A DNA stretch of 64,000 bases from Clavibacter californiensis (GCF_021952865.1 NZ_CP040792.1:310001-374000), one strand, 5' to 3'. Positions 51,708-60,543 are shown, counted from the first letter of the stretch. Numbers and translations are program-made. The notes: generated from the sequence alone by a model not told the origin.

Positions 51708-52401
51708 GGTGCGCCCGGAGCCGACGGCGGACCCGCGACGCCTGGACGACGAGCGTGGTGCCGGTGACGAGGTAGCCGCCCCCGCCGACGAGCGCCATCA
51801 CGAGGTAGGTGCCGGGGTAGCCCGCGAAGGGCGCGACGACGGCGGACGCCAGGAGGATGGATCCGAGCAGCAGCGACGACCGCGAGTGGAACAGCGCCGC
51901 GGTCGACAGCAGCATGAGCCCGGCGGCGAGCGCGAACGCGGAGGTGAAGTAGACCGCGGTCAGCGTGCCGGACATGCCGTTGGCGATGAGGCCGGCGCCG
52001 AGCATGTAGACCGCGATCATGGCGGCCGACCAGCTGATGCCGTAGACCCGGCTCTGCCAGGCGGACGCGGGAGAGACCTTGACCCCGGAGCCGCTGCGCA
52101 CGCCCACGATGATGCTGATGACGGAGGCCGTGCCGATGAGCGTCGCGAAGATCCCGGCGGCCACCGGCGTCTCGAGGGAGAACGTCGCCGACCCGTCGAT
52201 GGACCAGAGCGCGAGGTACCCGAGGATCCAGGCCACGCCCCAGCTGAGGTGCATGACCCACACGAACGACGTCTGCGCGTCGATGGTGACGCGGCGCTGG
52301 TCCTCCATGAGCGCGTACATGGCATGCGCGTCGGGGATGCTCTCGTCGTCGTCGGTCGTCTGCGCCTCGCCGGGCCGTTGGCTGCGTGCCTGCTCGTCCA
52401 T
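51700..52401 (-). CDS. Membrane protein of exporter operon, hypothetical
   Basis: A 233-residue protein: about 45 polar N-terminal residues then six hydrophobic helices in pairs. First gene of the four-gene operon (membrane protein, regulator, ATPase, permease), overlapping the regulator gene by 8 bases. Such proteins are regularly linked to this regulator type in actinobacteria. Function unknown. Confidence 0.75.
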   Translation of the reverse strand: MDEQARSQRPGEAQTTDDDESIPDAHAMYALMEDQRRVTIDAQTSFVWVMHLSWGVAWILGYLALWSIDGSATFSLETPVAAGIFATLIGTASVISIIVGVRSGSGVKVSPASAWQSRVYGISWSAAMIAVYMLGAGLIANGMSGTLTAVYFTSAFALAAGLMLLSTAALFHSRSSLLLGSILLASAVVAPFAGYPGTYLVMALVGGGGYLVTGTTLVVQASRVRRRLRAHHA

Positions 52402-52452
52402 GGTGTCCCCTCCGCGGGCGACCGTCGCCCGCTGGGCTCCCGCCCGCGGCTA

Positions 52453-52475
52453 CTTTGTATCGCAAACTGCTTTGC
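52453..52475. promoter_or_regulatory. Candidate operator of winged-helix regulator
   Basis: An AT-richer patch with overlapping inverted repeats TTTG-tatcg-CAAA and GCAAA-ctgc-TTTGC, about 50-75 bases upstream of the first gene of the exporter operon. Repressor binding here is inference. Confidence 0.45.
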
Positions 52476-52575
52476 TGTGTCAACGGATGCGCTCGGATGA
52501 TGCGGTCCCGGCCGGCCTCCACCATGATCGTCAGGAGCGTCGTGGCCTCCGTCACGGCGCAGGAACAGGAGCCCG

Positions 52576-53208
52576 ATGCACGTCAGACCCCGCCGCCGCG
52601 CGCGCCGTTCGGCACCGGTCGCGGCCACGGCCACGGCCGTGACGGCAGCGGCCCTCGCGGTCGGCGCGGCCCTCGCGGGATGCACGGCGCCGCCCGCAGC
52701 CGGCCCGGCCGCCACCATCCCGGCTGCCCGCCCGACGCCCGCCGCGCTGTCCTCGCCCGACCCCCTGCCGATCCGCCCGGTCGCATCCGATCCCGTGGAG
52801 CTCGGCTCCGGCGAGGTCACGGTCGCGGGCACCCGCGACGCCGTCGGGACGCTGACCTTCACCGACATCGGGGCCGCGGGCATCGACATCCGCCTGACGG
52901 GCCTCGACGACGTGCCGGGCGCCATCAGCCTGGTCCTCCTCGACGAGTACCAGCCGAAGCGCGGCTGCCTCCCGGACGTGTTCCACATGAGCGCCTGGCA
53001 GCCCGACCTGGAGCCCGACGGCACGGGTGCCCGCATCGCCCACGTCGATCGCTACCGCGACGCCTCGGGGGACCGCGCCGAGTTCCCGCACGCGATGATG
53101 ATGCTCGCCGACACGACGGGCGCCGACTTCGACGCCCAGGTGGCCGCGGGCTGCATGTTCCCGGTCGTCGCCGAGTCGGAGGTGACATGGTCCCGCGTCC
53201 GCCGCTGA
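52576..53208 (+). CDS. Hypothetical lipoprotein
   Basis: A 210-residue lipoprotein: basic N-terminus, hydrophobic stretch and lipobox LAGCT (Cys about residue 36), then a Pro/Ala-rich spacer and a domain of about 140 residues with ELGSGEVTVAGTRDAVGTLTFTDIGAAGIDIRLTGLDD and two further Cys (about 137 and 195). Family not recognised. The next gene starts inside its 3' end. Confidence 0.7.
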   Translation: MHVRPRRRARRSAPVAATATAVTAAALAVGAALAGCTAPPAAGPAATIPAARPTPAALSSPDPLPIRPVASDPVELGSGEVTVAGTRDAVGTLTFTDIGAAGIDIRLTGLDDVPGAISLVLLDEYQPKRGCLPDVFHMSAWQPDLEPDGTGARIAHVDRYRDASGDRAEFPHAMMMLADTTGADFDAQVAAGCMFPVVAESEVTWSRVRR

Positions 53209-53858
53209 TCCCCGCCACCGCCGGCCTCGCCTGGATCGCCGCCGCCGTCGTCTACGTCGGCACCGAGGGCGTAGCCGCATCCGCCTTCCCCGGTTACAGC
53301 TACTCCGCCAACTACATCAGCGACCTCGGCGTGCCCGACGTCGCCGAGTACCAGGGCCGCGCCATCGACTCCCCGCTGCACGCGGTGATGAACGCGGGCT
53401 TCATCCTGCAGGGCGTCCTCTACCTCGTGGCCGCTGTGATCCTCACCCGTGCCCTCCGCGCCGGCCCCCGCCGCGCCTTCCTCGCCCTCGCCGTGCTGCA
53501 CGCCGTCGGGATCACGGTGGTCGGCCTCATCCACGGCAGCGCGTCGAGCGCGGCGAGCGGCATCGGCTGGATGCACGCGGTCGGCGCCGGGATGGCGATC
53601 ATCGCGGGCAACGCCGCGTCGATCGTCGCGGGGCTCGGCTCCGGCCGCGTCGGCGCCGCGCGCGCCTTCCGCGTCGCAAGCGTCGCGCTGGGCGTCGTCG
53701 GCCTCGTCGCGCTCGCCCTGCTCCTGGCCCTCGGCGGGTCCGACATCGACGGGATCTGGGAGCGCGGCTCGGTCTACACGGTCACCGCGTGGGAGCTGAC
53801 GGCGGGCATCGCCGTGCTCGTGGCCGCCCGCCGTCACCGCGAGAGCGCGATCGACTGA
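53187..53858 (+). CDS. DUF998 family membrane protein
   Basis: A 223-residue membrane protein with six hydrophobic helices. YSYSANYISDLGVP (about residues 33-46) after the first helix and the spacing of helices fit DUF998 proteins. Starts at 53187 with GGAGG four bases upstream, overlapping the lipoprotein gene by 22 bases, so the two are coexpressed. Function unknown. Confidence 0.8.
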   Translation: MVPRPPLIPATAGLAWIAAAVVYVGTEGVAASAFPGYSYSANYISDLGVPDVAEYQGRAIDSPLHAVMNAGFILQGVLYLVAAVILTRALRAGPRRAFLALAVLHAVGITVVGLIHGSASSAASGIGWMHAVGAGMAIIAGNAASIVAGLGSGRVGAARAFRVASVALGVVGLVALALLLALGGSDIDGIWERGSVYTVTAWELTAGIAVLVAARRHRESAID

Positions 53859-53891
53859 CCCGACAGCGAGCAGGCCAGCGGGCGAGCCGGA

Positions 53892-55871
53892 TCAGCGCCG
53901 CTCGGCCGCCTGCAGCGCCTCGAGGTTGCGGTTGTAGGCCTCGAGCTCGGCGTCGCCGTCCCGGTCGGCCTTGCGGTCGTACCGCACGGAGTCCCGCTTG
54001 TCGCTCTTGCTCCACATGATGGCCGTGACGATCGCGAGGATCACCGTGGGGATCTCGCCGATGCTCCACGCGATGCCGCCACCCGCCTGCTGGTCGGCCA
54101 GCGCCGACTCGCCCCACGGCCGGCCCATCGCGCCGAACCAATCCGCGAGCAGCAGCCCGGTGCCGGTCATGAGCGAGAGCCCGAAGAACGCGTGGAACGC
54201 CATGGTCGCGAGCAGCAGCAGCAGGCGCATCGGGTAGGCGAGGCGCACCGGCATCGGGTCCACGCCGATGAGGTTCTGCGTGAAGAGGTACCCGACGATG
54301 AGGAAGTGCACGATCATCCACTGGTGCCCGATGTGGTCGGTCGTCGCCCAGCTGAACAGCGGCGAGTAGTAGAAGACCAGGAGCGATCCGGCGAACAGCA
54401 CGGCCGCCACGATCGGGTGGCCCACGAACGAGGCGAACCTCGAGTGCACGGCCATGAGGATCCACTCGCGCCCGCCGCGGCTGCCATCCTGCCGCTTGCG
54501 GATGGCGCGCATCGCGAGCGTGACCGGAGCGCCCGGCACGAGCAGCAGCGGGATGACCATGGCGAGCACCATGTGCGCCAGCATGTGCGAGCTGAAGAGG
54601 TACTTCTGGTAGACGTTCACGCCGCCGTTGGTGATGTAGAAGAGGCCGATCATGCCGGCGACCCAGAGGATCGAGCGGTGGATGGGCCAGGCGTCGCCGC
54701 GCTTGCGCAGGCGGTGCACGCCGGCGAGGTAGAAGAAGATCCCGAAGGCGCACAGCAGGATCCAGAGCAGGTCGAAGTTCCACTCGGTGAGGTAGCGCAT
54801 GGGCGTGAGCTCGGGCGGCAGGGGCTCGCCGGTGAGGATCTGCGCGGGCGTCGGATCCGGCAGCTGCGTCGCGACGACCTGGCTCACGGGCGGCGCCGTG
54901 CGGGCGAGCGCGGCGGCCACGCCGGACGCGACGCCCATGAACGCGAGCTCAGCGGTCACGAGCCACCAGAACGGCCCGCGGGCGGCGGATCCGCGCTCCT
55001 CGAGCCGCCCGATGAGAACGCGCCGGTACGCGGCGCCGAAGAGGCCGAGCGCGAGCAGCGCCGCGACCTTGATGAGCACGAGCAGCCCGTACGCGGTCAG
55101 CAGCCGGTCGAGCGAGCCGACGCGGATCTCCGCGCTCACGTACCCGGACGCCGCCACGACCACGAAGCACACGAGCGCGACCGCCGAGTACCGGCGCAGC
55201 ACCGGCACGAGCCGGTCACCGTCGAGCTTCGACCGCAGCAGCACCATCGTGAGGAGCCCGCCCAGCCAGATCGCCGCGAACACGAGGTGCAGGCCGAGCG
55301 CGTTGACCGCGGCGTCGTGGCCCTCGGTGCCACCCGCATGGCCCTGTTGCGCCATGGGCACGAGGCCGCCGACAGCGATCACGAGCACGAACGCGATGGC
55401 GGTGTGGTTGCGCACCGCGAAGCACAGCACCGTGACGGTCGCGGCGATCAGCGTGGTCGCGAGCCAGGCCTGGCCCACGGAGATCTGCGTGAGCACCAGG
55501 CCGAGGCTGGTCCCGAACTCGGCGCTGAAGGAGAAGGCGGTGCCCGAGACGCTGAGGAAGGTGAAGAACGCGGTGATCGCGGAGGCGACCGTCCAGAGGG
55601 CGGCACCGGCGGCCGCGATGTCCAGCGCGCGGCCGTACTCCGGGCGCTGGCGGGACAGCGCGAAGGCCGCGAGCAGCAGCGCGCCGATGGCCGTGGCCGC
55701 CGAGATGTTCACCATCATCTTCGCGGCGGGCAGGCCGTAGCGGACCACGGGCCCGGCGTCCTCGAGCAGCTGCGGGGCGGCGCCTCCACCGATGGCGAGC
55801 GCGGCCAGCAGCGAGAGGAACGCGACGATGAGGAGGGCGGCGGGCCCCGCGACGCGGAGGAGTCTGGGCAT
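53892..55871 (-). CDS. CopD - CtaG (caa3-type) fusion membrane protein
   Basis: A 659-residue integral membrane protein. The N-terminal half (to about residue 320) matches the CopD copper-resistance domain with eight helices (for example GLHLVFAAIWLGGLLTMVLLR). The C-terminal half (about 350-600) is a cytochrome c oxidase caa3-type assembly factor CtaG domain with seven helices and conserved His (SSHMLAHMVLAMVIPLLLVPGAP, HIGHQWMIVHFLIVG, AFHAFFGLSLM). It probably delivers copper to cytochrome oxidase. This fusion is common in actinobacteria. The cytosolic tail is charged. Confidence 0.9.
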   Translation of the reverse strand: MPRLLRVAGPAALLIVAFLSLLAALAIGGGAAPQLLEDAGPVVRYGLPAAKMMVNISAATAIGALLLAAFALSRQRPEYGRALDIAAAGAALWTVASAITAFFTFLSVSGTAFSFSAEFGTSLGLVLTQISVGQAWLATTLIAATVTVLCFAVRNHTAIAFVLVIAVGGLVPMAQQGHAGGTEGHDAAVNALGLHLVFAAIWLGGLLTMVLLRSKLDGDRLVPVLRRYSAVALVCFVVVAASGYVSAEIRVGSLDRLLTAYGLLVLIKVAALLALGLFGAAYRRVLIGRLEERGSAARGPFWWLVTAELAFMGVASGVAAALARTAPPVSQVVATQLPDPTPAQILTGEPLPPELTPMRYLTEWNFDLLWILLCAFGIFFYLAGVHRLRKRGDAWPIHRSILWVAGMIGLFYITNGGVNVYQKYLFSSHMLAHMVLAMVIPLLLVPGAPVTLAMRAIRKRQDGSRGGREWILMAVHSRFASFVGHPIVAAVLFAGSLLVFYYSPLFSWATTDHIGHQWMIVHFLIVGYLFTQNLIGVDPMPVRLAYPMRLLLLLATMAFHAFFGLSLMTGTGLLLADWFGAMGRPWGESALADQQAGGGIAWSIGEIPTVILAIVTAIMWSKSDKRDSVRYDRKADRDGDAELEAYNRNLEALQAAERR

Positions 55872-55949
55872 GAGGGGATCAGCCTAACTCGCCCGTCCTG
55901 ACGGGCGGCTGGCGGCCGTCGGCACCCGCGCGAGCGGCCGGGAACGACA

Positions 55950-55985
55950 CAGCGGGGGCGCCGACCGGAGTCGGCGCCCCCGCTG
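55950..55985 (-). terminator. Perfect hairpin after HU gene
   Basis: A 16-bp inverted repeat CAGCGGGGGCGCCGAC with a CGGA loop, 18 bases beyond the HU stop on the minus strand. Confidence 0.8.
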
Positions 55986-56003
55986 GGCGTGTGGTGAGGA
56001 GGA

Positions 56004-56291
56004 CTACTTGACGGCGGCCTTGAGCTTGCTGCCGGCGGAGACCTTGACGCCCTTGGACGCCTTGATCTCGAGCGGCTCGCCCGTCTGCGGGTTGCGGCCC
56101 GTGCGCGCGGCGCGAGCCGTCTGCTCGAACGCGACCCAGCCCGGGATCGTGACCTTGACGCCGTCGGCGACGTTGGTCGCGACGGTGGAGAAGAGCGCGT
56201 CCAGCACGCCGTTGACGGCGGCCTGGCTCTGGCCCGACTCCGCGGCGACGGCGGCAACGAGCTCGGTGCGGTTGAGTGACTTGTCAGCCAT
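56004..56291 (-). CDS. hup: DNA-binding protein HU
   Basis: A 95-residue histone-like protein (normal length), starting MADKSLNRTELVAAVAAESGQSQ. The DNA-binding beta arm is GWVAFEQTARAARTGRNPQTGEPLEI (about residues 47-72) with the conserved RNPQTGE tip. It forms dimers that bend and compact DNA. There is no Lys/Ala-rich extension as in mycobacterial or streptomycete HupS types. Own transcription unit with a strong terminator. Confidence 0.94.
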   Translation of the reverse strand: MADKSLNRTELVAAVAAESGQSQAAVNGVLDALFSTVATNVADGVKVTIPGWVAFEQTARAARTGRNPQTGEPLEIKASKGVKVSAGSKLKAAVK

Positions 56292-56422
56292 TGGTGTCCT
56301 CCTCGGACCTGGTGCCGTTCTTCGCGAGCGGCCGTGTGGTGGATGGGATCTGTCTACGTCAGCGGACCGCGCGAGCCGAAGAGGCCATCAGCGGTCCGTT
56401 CGGCCGTGCGGCCGTTTGGAAC

Positions 56423-56728
56423 CTACCAGCTGGACTTCGTGATGCCCGGAAGCTCGCCGCGGTGGGCCATGTCACGGAAGCGCACGCGGGAGATGCCGAA
56501 CTTCGACAGGTTGCCGCGGGGGCGACCGTCGATGCCGTCGCGGTTGCGCACGCGGATGGGCGAGGCGTCGCGCGGGAGGCGCTGGATGCCGGCGCGGGCA
56601 GCCTCGCGGCTCTCGTCGGTGCCGTTCGGGTCCACGAGGGCCTTCTTCAGCTCGAGGCGCTTCGCGGCGTACCGCTCGACGATGACCTTGCGCTGCTCGT
56701 TGCGGGCGATCTTGCTCTTCTTGGCCAT
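56423..56728 (-). CDS. rpsN: 30S ribosomal protein S14, zinc-independent form
   Basis: A 101-residue S14 of the long, cysteine-free type ([28 protein letters not shown] ... [41 protein letters not shown]). The zinc-binding CxxC pairs of the short form are absent, so it needs no zinc. It ends the rpmB-rpmG-rpsN operon, next to the zinc-uptake genes, as is typical for zinc-sparing ribosomal proteins. Confidence 0.95.
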   Translation of the reverse strand: MAKKSKIARNEQRKVIVERYAAKRLELKKALVDPNGTDESREAARAGIQRLPRDASPIRVRNRDGIDGRPRGNLSKFGISRVRFRDMAHRGELPGITKSSW

Positions 56729-56730
56729 GT

Positions 56731-56898
56731 TTAGCGCTCCTCGCGGAAGTCGACGTGCTTGCGGACGACCGGGTCGTACTTCTTCAGCACGAGGCGGTCG
56801 GGGTTGTTGCGGCGGTTCTTGCGGGTCACGTACGTGTACCCGGTGCCAGCCGTCGAGCGGAGCTTGATGATCGGACGGACGTCCTGCTGCTTGGCCAT
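56731..56898 (-). CDS. rpmG: 50S ribosomal protein L33, zinc-independent form
   Basis: A 55-residue L33 ([32 protein letters not shown]...) without any cysteine, the zinc-free version. Its ATG shares a base with the rpmB stop (TAATG), and rpsN follows two bases after its stop. Confidence 0.95.
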   Translation of the reverse strand: MAKQQDVRPIIKLRSTAGTGYTYVTRKNRRNNPDRLVLKKYDPVVRKHVDFREER

Positions 56899-57134
56899 TA
56901 GATCTTCACCCCACGAGCGAGGATGTCCTTGACGACGGACTCGATGCCGCGGGCGTCGATGACCTTGATGCCCTTCGCGGAGAGCGTGAGCTTGACGTTG
57001 CGACGCAGCGAGGGGACGTAGTACGTCTTCTTCTGCACGTTCGGGTCGAAGCGGCGCTTGGTGCGCCGGTGCGAGTGCGAGATGTTGTGTCCGAAGCCGG
57101 GGACGGCGCCGGTCACCTGGCAGGTTGCTGCCAT
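56898..57134 (-). CDS. rpmB: 50S ribosomal protein L28
   Basis: A 78-residue L28 ([34 protein letters not shown]...) with a single Cys, so it lacks the zinc-binding CxxC pairs of the C+ form. First gene of the three-gene ribosomal operon. GGAGG lies five bases before the ATG; a short perfect hairpin lies further upstream in the leader. Confidence 0.95.
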   Translation of the reverse strand: MAATCQVTGAVPGFGHNISHSHRRTKRRFDPNVQKKTYYVPSLRRNVKLTLSAKGIKVIDARGIESVVKDILARGVKI

Positions 57135-57153
57135 GGTTTCCTCCGTAGGTACC

Positions 57154-57173
57154 GTAGGGCGAGACCGCCCTAC
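57154..57173 (-). promoter_or_regulatory. Hairpin in the rpmB leader
   Basis: Perfect 8-bp stem GTAGGGCG / CGCCCTAC with an AGAC loop, 19 bases upstream of the rpmB ATG and just before its ribosome binding site. Next to it is the short palindrome CAAGA-tt-TCTTG (57175-57186). It may control translation or be incidental. Confidence 0.45.
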
Positions 57174-57329
57174 CCAAGATTTCTTGTCGGCACGCCCGTC
57201 CCCGGATCTCGAGAGAGGGGGTCCTGCCCCTCGGGAGGGGCAGCGGGCGCACATGCGAGCGGATGAGCCGCTCGGCCAAGGATCGAGGCTACGCGACGAC
57301 ACGCCCGGGCGCAAGCCGAGGGCCCGGGA

Positions 57330-57779
57330 TCATGCGGATGCGGGGGCCTCCGCGGTCGTCGACCCCGACTCCTCGGCGGACGCCGCCTCGGCCGCACGGC
57401 GCGTGCACTCGGCGCAGAGGCCGAAGACGTCGACCACGTGGCTCGGCGCCGTGAAGCCGTTGCGCGCGGCGACATCGTGCGCCCAGGACTCGACCTCGTC
57501 GGCCGCGATCTCGACGGTCTTTCCGCAGACGCGGCAGATGAGGTGGTGGTGGTGGCCGCCCGTGGCGCACGTGCGGTAGAGGGCCTCGCCGTCCGGCGAC
57601 TGCAGCGAATCGGCGTCGCCCTCGGCGGCGAGGTCGCCGAGCGCGCGGTAGACGGTGGCCAGCCCGATCGGGGATCCCGCGTCGTGCAGGCGCGCGTGCA
57701 GCCGCTGCGCGCTCACGAACTCCGTCGATGCGTCGAGCGCCTGCCGGACGGCCTCGCGCTGCCACGTGTTCCGCTTCAT
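57330..57779 (-). CDS. zur: Fur-family regulator, probably Zur
   Basis: A 149-residue Fur-family repressor. The winged helix (MKRNTWQREAVRQALDASTEFVSAQRLHARLHDAGSPIGLATVYRALGDLA) is followed by metal sites GGHHHHLICRVCGKTVEI (CxxC at about 83-86) and FGLCAECTRRA (second CxxC, structural zinc). Its gene overlaps znuB by 4 bases and ends the znuACB-zur operon, so zinc is the likely signal. The Ala/Glu/Thr-rich C-terminus is dispensable-looking. Confidence 0.92.
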   Translation of the reverse strand: MKRNTWQREAVRQALDASTEFVSAQRLHARLHDAGSPIGLATVYRALGDLAAEGDADSLQSPDGEALYRTCATGGHHHHLICRVCGKTVEIAADEVESWAHDVAARNGFTAPSHVVDVFGLCAECTRRAAEAASAEESGSTTAEAPASA

Positions 57780-58702
57780 GCCCGTGCCCTCCCGGCGGGC
57801 GATCCTCCCCGCGGAGCCAGGGTACGCGTCCCACCCGACCTGCCGCTGCGCGCGCGGAGGGCGTCGACGCCGCGGCAGACCAGGTAGATCGTGAACGAGA
57901 TGGTCGTGACGTACGGGCTGATGGGGATGCTGCTGCCGAGCGCCAGCATGATGCCGCCCACGATGCTCGCGAGCGCGAACAGCACGCTGAGCGAGACCAC
58001 CACGCGCGGCGTCGACGAGACGCGCATCGCGGCGGCGGCCGGCGTCACGAGGAGCGAGAGCACGAGCAGCGCGCCGACGATCTGGATGGAGACCGCCGTG
58101 CCGAGCCCGAGCAGGATCATGAACACGATGGAGAGCAGGCGCACGGGCACGCCGCGGGCGGCGGCCACGTCGGGGTCGACGCTCGCGAACATCAGCGGCC
58201 GCCAGACCACCGCGAGGCCCAGGATGACGACGGCGCTGATGCCGACGAGGTAGCCCAGCTGCGGGTTGTCGACCGAGACGATCTGCCCCGTGAGCAGGCC
58301 GAACTTGTTGCTCGCGCGGCCGTCGTAGAGCGCGAGGAAGAGGATCCCGAGGCCCAGGCCGAACGGCATGATGACGGCGATGATCGAGTTGCGGTCCTTC
58401 GCGCGCGTGCCGAGCACGCCGATCGCGATCGCGGCGATGAGGGAGCCCACCAGGGATCCGCCGACGACGTTCACGCCGAGCAGCAGCGCCGCCGCCGCGC
58501 CCGCGAAGGAGAGCTCGCTCACGCCGTGGACCGCGAAGGCGAGGTCGCGCGTCATGACGAACACGCCGATGAGGCCGCCCACGACGCCGAGCACGGCTCC
58601 CGCGATGATGCTGTTGCGCAGCAGCGCGACGAGCGCGCCGTAGTCGGAGAAGTCGAACAGGCGCGACCAGACGTCGCCCGCGTCGGCGATGAGGTGGATC
58701 AC
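57776..58702 (-). CDS. znuB: Zinc ABC transporter permease
   Basis: A 308-residue ABC-3 family metal permease with eight or nine helices; AFAVHGVSELSFAGAAAALLLG (about residues 55-76) and VSIQIVGALLVLSLLVTPAAAAM (about 203-225) are family signatures. It forms the channel with ZnuC and receives zinc from ZnuA. Overlaps znuC by 4 bases. The last 35 residues are a Gly/Arg-rich cytosolic tail. Confidence 0.92.
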   Translation of the reverse strand: MIHLIADAGDVWSRLFDFSDYGALVALLRNSIIAGAVLGVVGGLIGVFVMTRDLAFAVHGVSELSFAGAAAALLLGVNVVGGSLVGSLIAAIAIGVLGTRAKDRNSIIAVIMPFGLGLGILFLALYDGRASNKFGLLTGQIVSVDNPQLGYLVGISAVVILGLAVVWRPLMFASVDPDVAAARGVPVRLLSIVFMILLGLGTAVSIQIVGALLVLSLLVTPAAAAMRVSSTPRVVVSLSVLFALASIVGGIMLALGSSIPISPYVTTISFTIYLVCRGVDALRARSGRSGGTRTLAPRGGSPAGRARA

Positions 58703-59574
58703 GCGGCCCTCCCGTCGGCGGGAGCGGCGTCGTGCACGCCGTGCGACCCGTGGTCGCCGTGCTCGTCGTGGCCGTCGTCGTCGTGCGAGTGGTGGCCGTG
58801 CGGGTCGTCGGTGGCGCCCACCACGACGACGCGGCCGCGCACGCGCACGACGTCGACGGGGGTGCCGTAGAGCGAGCTCAGCACCTCGGAGTCGAGGACC
58901 TCGTCGGGCGTCCCGATGCGGAACCGGCCGCCCACGAGGTACAGCACCCGGTCGACCATGTCGAGCACGGGGTTGACGTCGTGCGTGACGAACACCACCG
59001 CCGCGTCGGTCTCCCTGCGGTGCCGGTCGATGAGCTCGCTGACCACGCGCTGGTGCCCGAGGTCGAGGCTGAGGAGCGGCTCGTCGCAGAGGAGGAGCCG
59101 CGGATCCGAGGCCAGGGCCTGGGCCACGCGCAGCCGCTGCTGCTCCCCGCCGGAGAGCGTCGCGACGGGAGCGTCCGCGTAGGAGGTGGCGCCCACCGCG
59201 TCGAGCAGCTCGTCGACCCGCGCCCGCTCGGCGCGGCGGCTGATCGGCAGCCCCCAGCGGTGGCCGGTGACGCCGAAGCCGACGAGGTCGCGCGCCCGCA
59301 CGGGCGTGGCCGCGGTGATGAGCTTCTGCTGCGGGATGTAGCCGATGCGCCGCGCACCGCGGCGCACCGGCTCGTCGAGGAAGCGCATCTCCCCCGACGT
59401 GAGGCGCTGGGCGCCGAGGACGGACTTCAAGAAGCTGGTCTTGCCGGATCCGTTCGGGCCCAGCACCGCGACGAACTCGCCGGGTGCCACGTCGAGGTCG
59501 AGTCCGCTCCAGAGGGTGCGCGAGCCGAACGCGAGCGTCGCGTCCCGGAGGCTCAGGACGGGTGCGCCGGTCAC
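58699..59574 (-). CDS. znuC: Zinc ABC transporter ATP-binding protein with His-rich tail
   Basis: A 291-residue ATPase: Walker A GPNGSGKTSFLKSV (about residues 38-51), Q-loop IPQQKLI, signature LSGGEQQRLRVAQ (about 141-153), Walker B LLLCDEPLLSLD and H-loop VTHDVNPV. After about residue 255 it has an extension with about ten His and many Asp (DPHGHHSHDDDGHDEHGDHG and more), probably binding zinc in the cytosol as a sensor or buffer. The GTG at 59574 overlaps the znuA stop as GTGA. Confidence 0.93.
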   Translation of the reverse strand: MTGAPVLSLRDATLAFGSRTLWSGLDLDVAPGEFVAVLGPNGSGKTSFLKSVLGAQRLTSGEMRFLDEPVRRGARRIGYIPQQKLITAATPVRARDLVGFGVTGHRWGLPISRRAERARVDELLDAVGATSYADAPVATLSGGEQQRLRVAQALASDPRLLLCDEPLLSLDLGHQRVVSELIDRHRRETDAAVVFVTHDVNPVLDMVDRVLYLVGGRFRIGTPDEVLDSEVLSSLYGTPVDVVRVRGRVVVVGATDDPHGHHSHDDDGHDEHGDHGSHGVHDAAPADGRAA

Positions 59575-60524
59575 GATCCCCGGATCGCGGAGGCCACGGC
59601 GTCGACGTTCTCGGTCATCCACTCAACGTACCCGCTGCCCGCGGGCAGATCCGCGGGGAGGGTCTCCGTCACGGGCACGACCGGGACACCGGCGGCCTTC
59701 GCGGCGGCGACGACCTGGTCGGTCGTGGCACCCGTCGTCTGCGAGTTGTACACGAGCGCGGCGACCTTCTTCTCGGCGAAGAGCGCGAGCGTCTCCTTGA
59801 GCACGTCGGCGGGCACGTCGGTGCCCTCCTCCACTGCCTCGCTGAACTCGTCCGGCGTGCGGTTCTCGAGACCCATGGCACTCGTCATGTAGAGCGGCAC
59901 GGGCTCCGTGATCGCGACGCCCTTGCCGGTGCCGGCCGGCTTCGCGGCCGCCTCGGCCGCGGCGATGCCGTCGAGCTTCGCGGTGAAGGCCTGCTCGTTC
60001 GCCTCGAACGTGGCGGCACCGGCGCTGTCGGCCTTCGAGAAGGCCTGCTCGATCTCGGCGGCGAGCTTCTTCATCGTGGGCATGTCGTACCAGACGTGCT
60101 CGTTGAGCTCGCCCTCGGCCGGCTTCTGGTCGAAGCCGGAGATGTCGACCGCGTTGAGGAGGACGGGGCTCTTGCCACCCGGGAGCGCCTTGATCATGGT
60201 GTCGACGAAGTCGTCGTAGCCGCCGCCGTTCTGGATCACGACGTCCGCCGTGGAGAGCGTCAGCTGGTCGCGCGAGGTGGCCTGGTACTCGTGCGGGTCC
60301 TTGTCCGGGCTGTCGATGATCGACGTCACCTTCACGTCGTCGCCGCCGATCTGCTGCGCGATGTCGCCGTAGACGTCGGTCGAGGCGACGACCTCGAGCG
60401 TGCCGCCGCCGGACGCGGAGGACGACGCGTCCGCAGCGGGGGTGGCGGATCCGGAGGCGCAGCCCGCGAGCGGGACGGCGAGCAGCGAGACGGCGAGCAA
60501 GGCGGTGAGGGGGCGACGGTTCAT
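59571..60524 (-). CDS. znuA: Zinc ABC transporter substrate-binding lipoprotein
   Basis: A 317-residue cluster A-I binding protein. Lipobox LAGC (Cys about residue 22). Metal ligands are likely His in DKDPHEYQAT (about 78), His in ELNEHVWYDMP (about 145), and an acidic residue late in the protein. Unlike many ZnuA proteins it lacks a long His/Asp loop near the site; the His-rich segment is instead on ZnuC. First gene of znuA-znuC-znuB-zur; a Zur-like palindrome is 20 bases upstream of its start. Confidence 0.93.
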   Translation of the reverse strand: MNRRPLTALLAVSLLAVPLAGCASGSATPAADASSSASGGGTLEVVASTDVYGDIAQQIGGDDVKVTSIIDSPDKDPHEYQATSRDQLTLSTADVVIQNGGGYDDFVDTMIKALPGGKSPVLLNAVDISGFDQKPAEGELNEHVWYDMPTMKKLAAEIEQAFSKADSAGAATFEANEQAFTAKLDGIAAAEAAAKPAGTGKGVAITEPVPLYMTSAMGLENRTPDEFSEAVEEGTDVPADVLKETLALFAEKKVAALVYNSQTTGATTDQVVAAAKAAGVPVVPVTETLPADLPAGSGYVEWMTENVDAVASAIRGS

Positions 60525-60543
60525 GGATCCGACGATACGGTAT

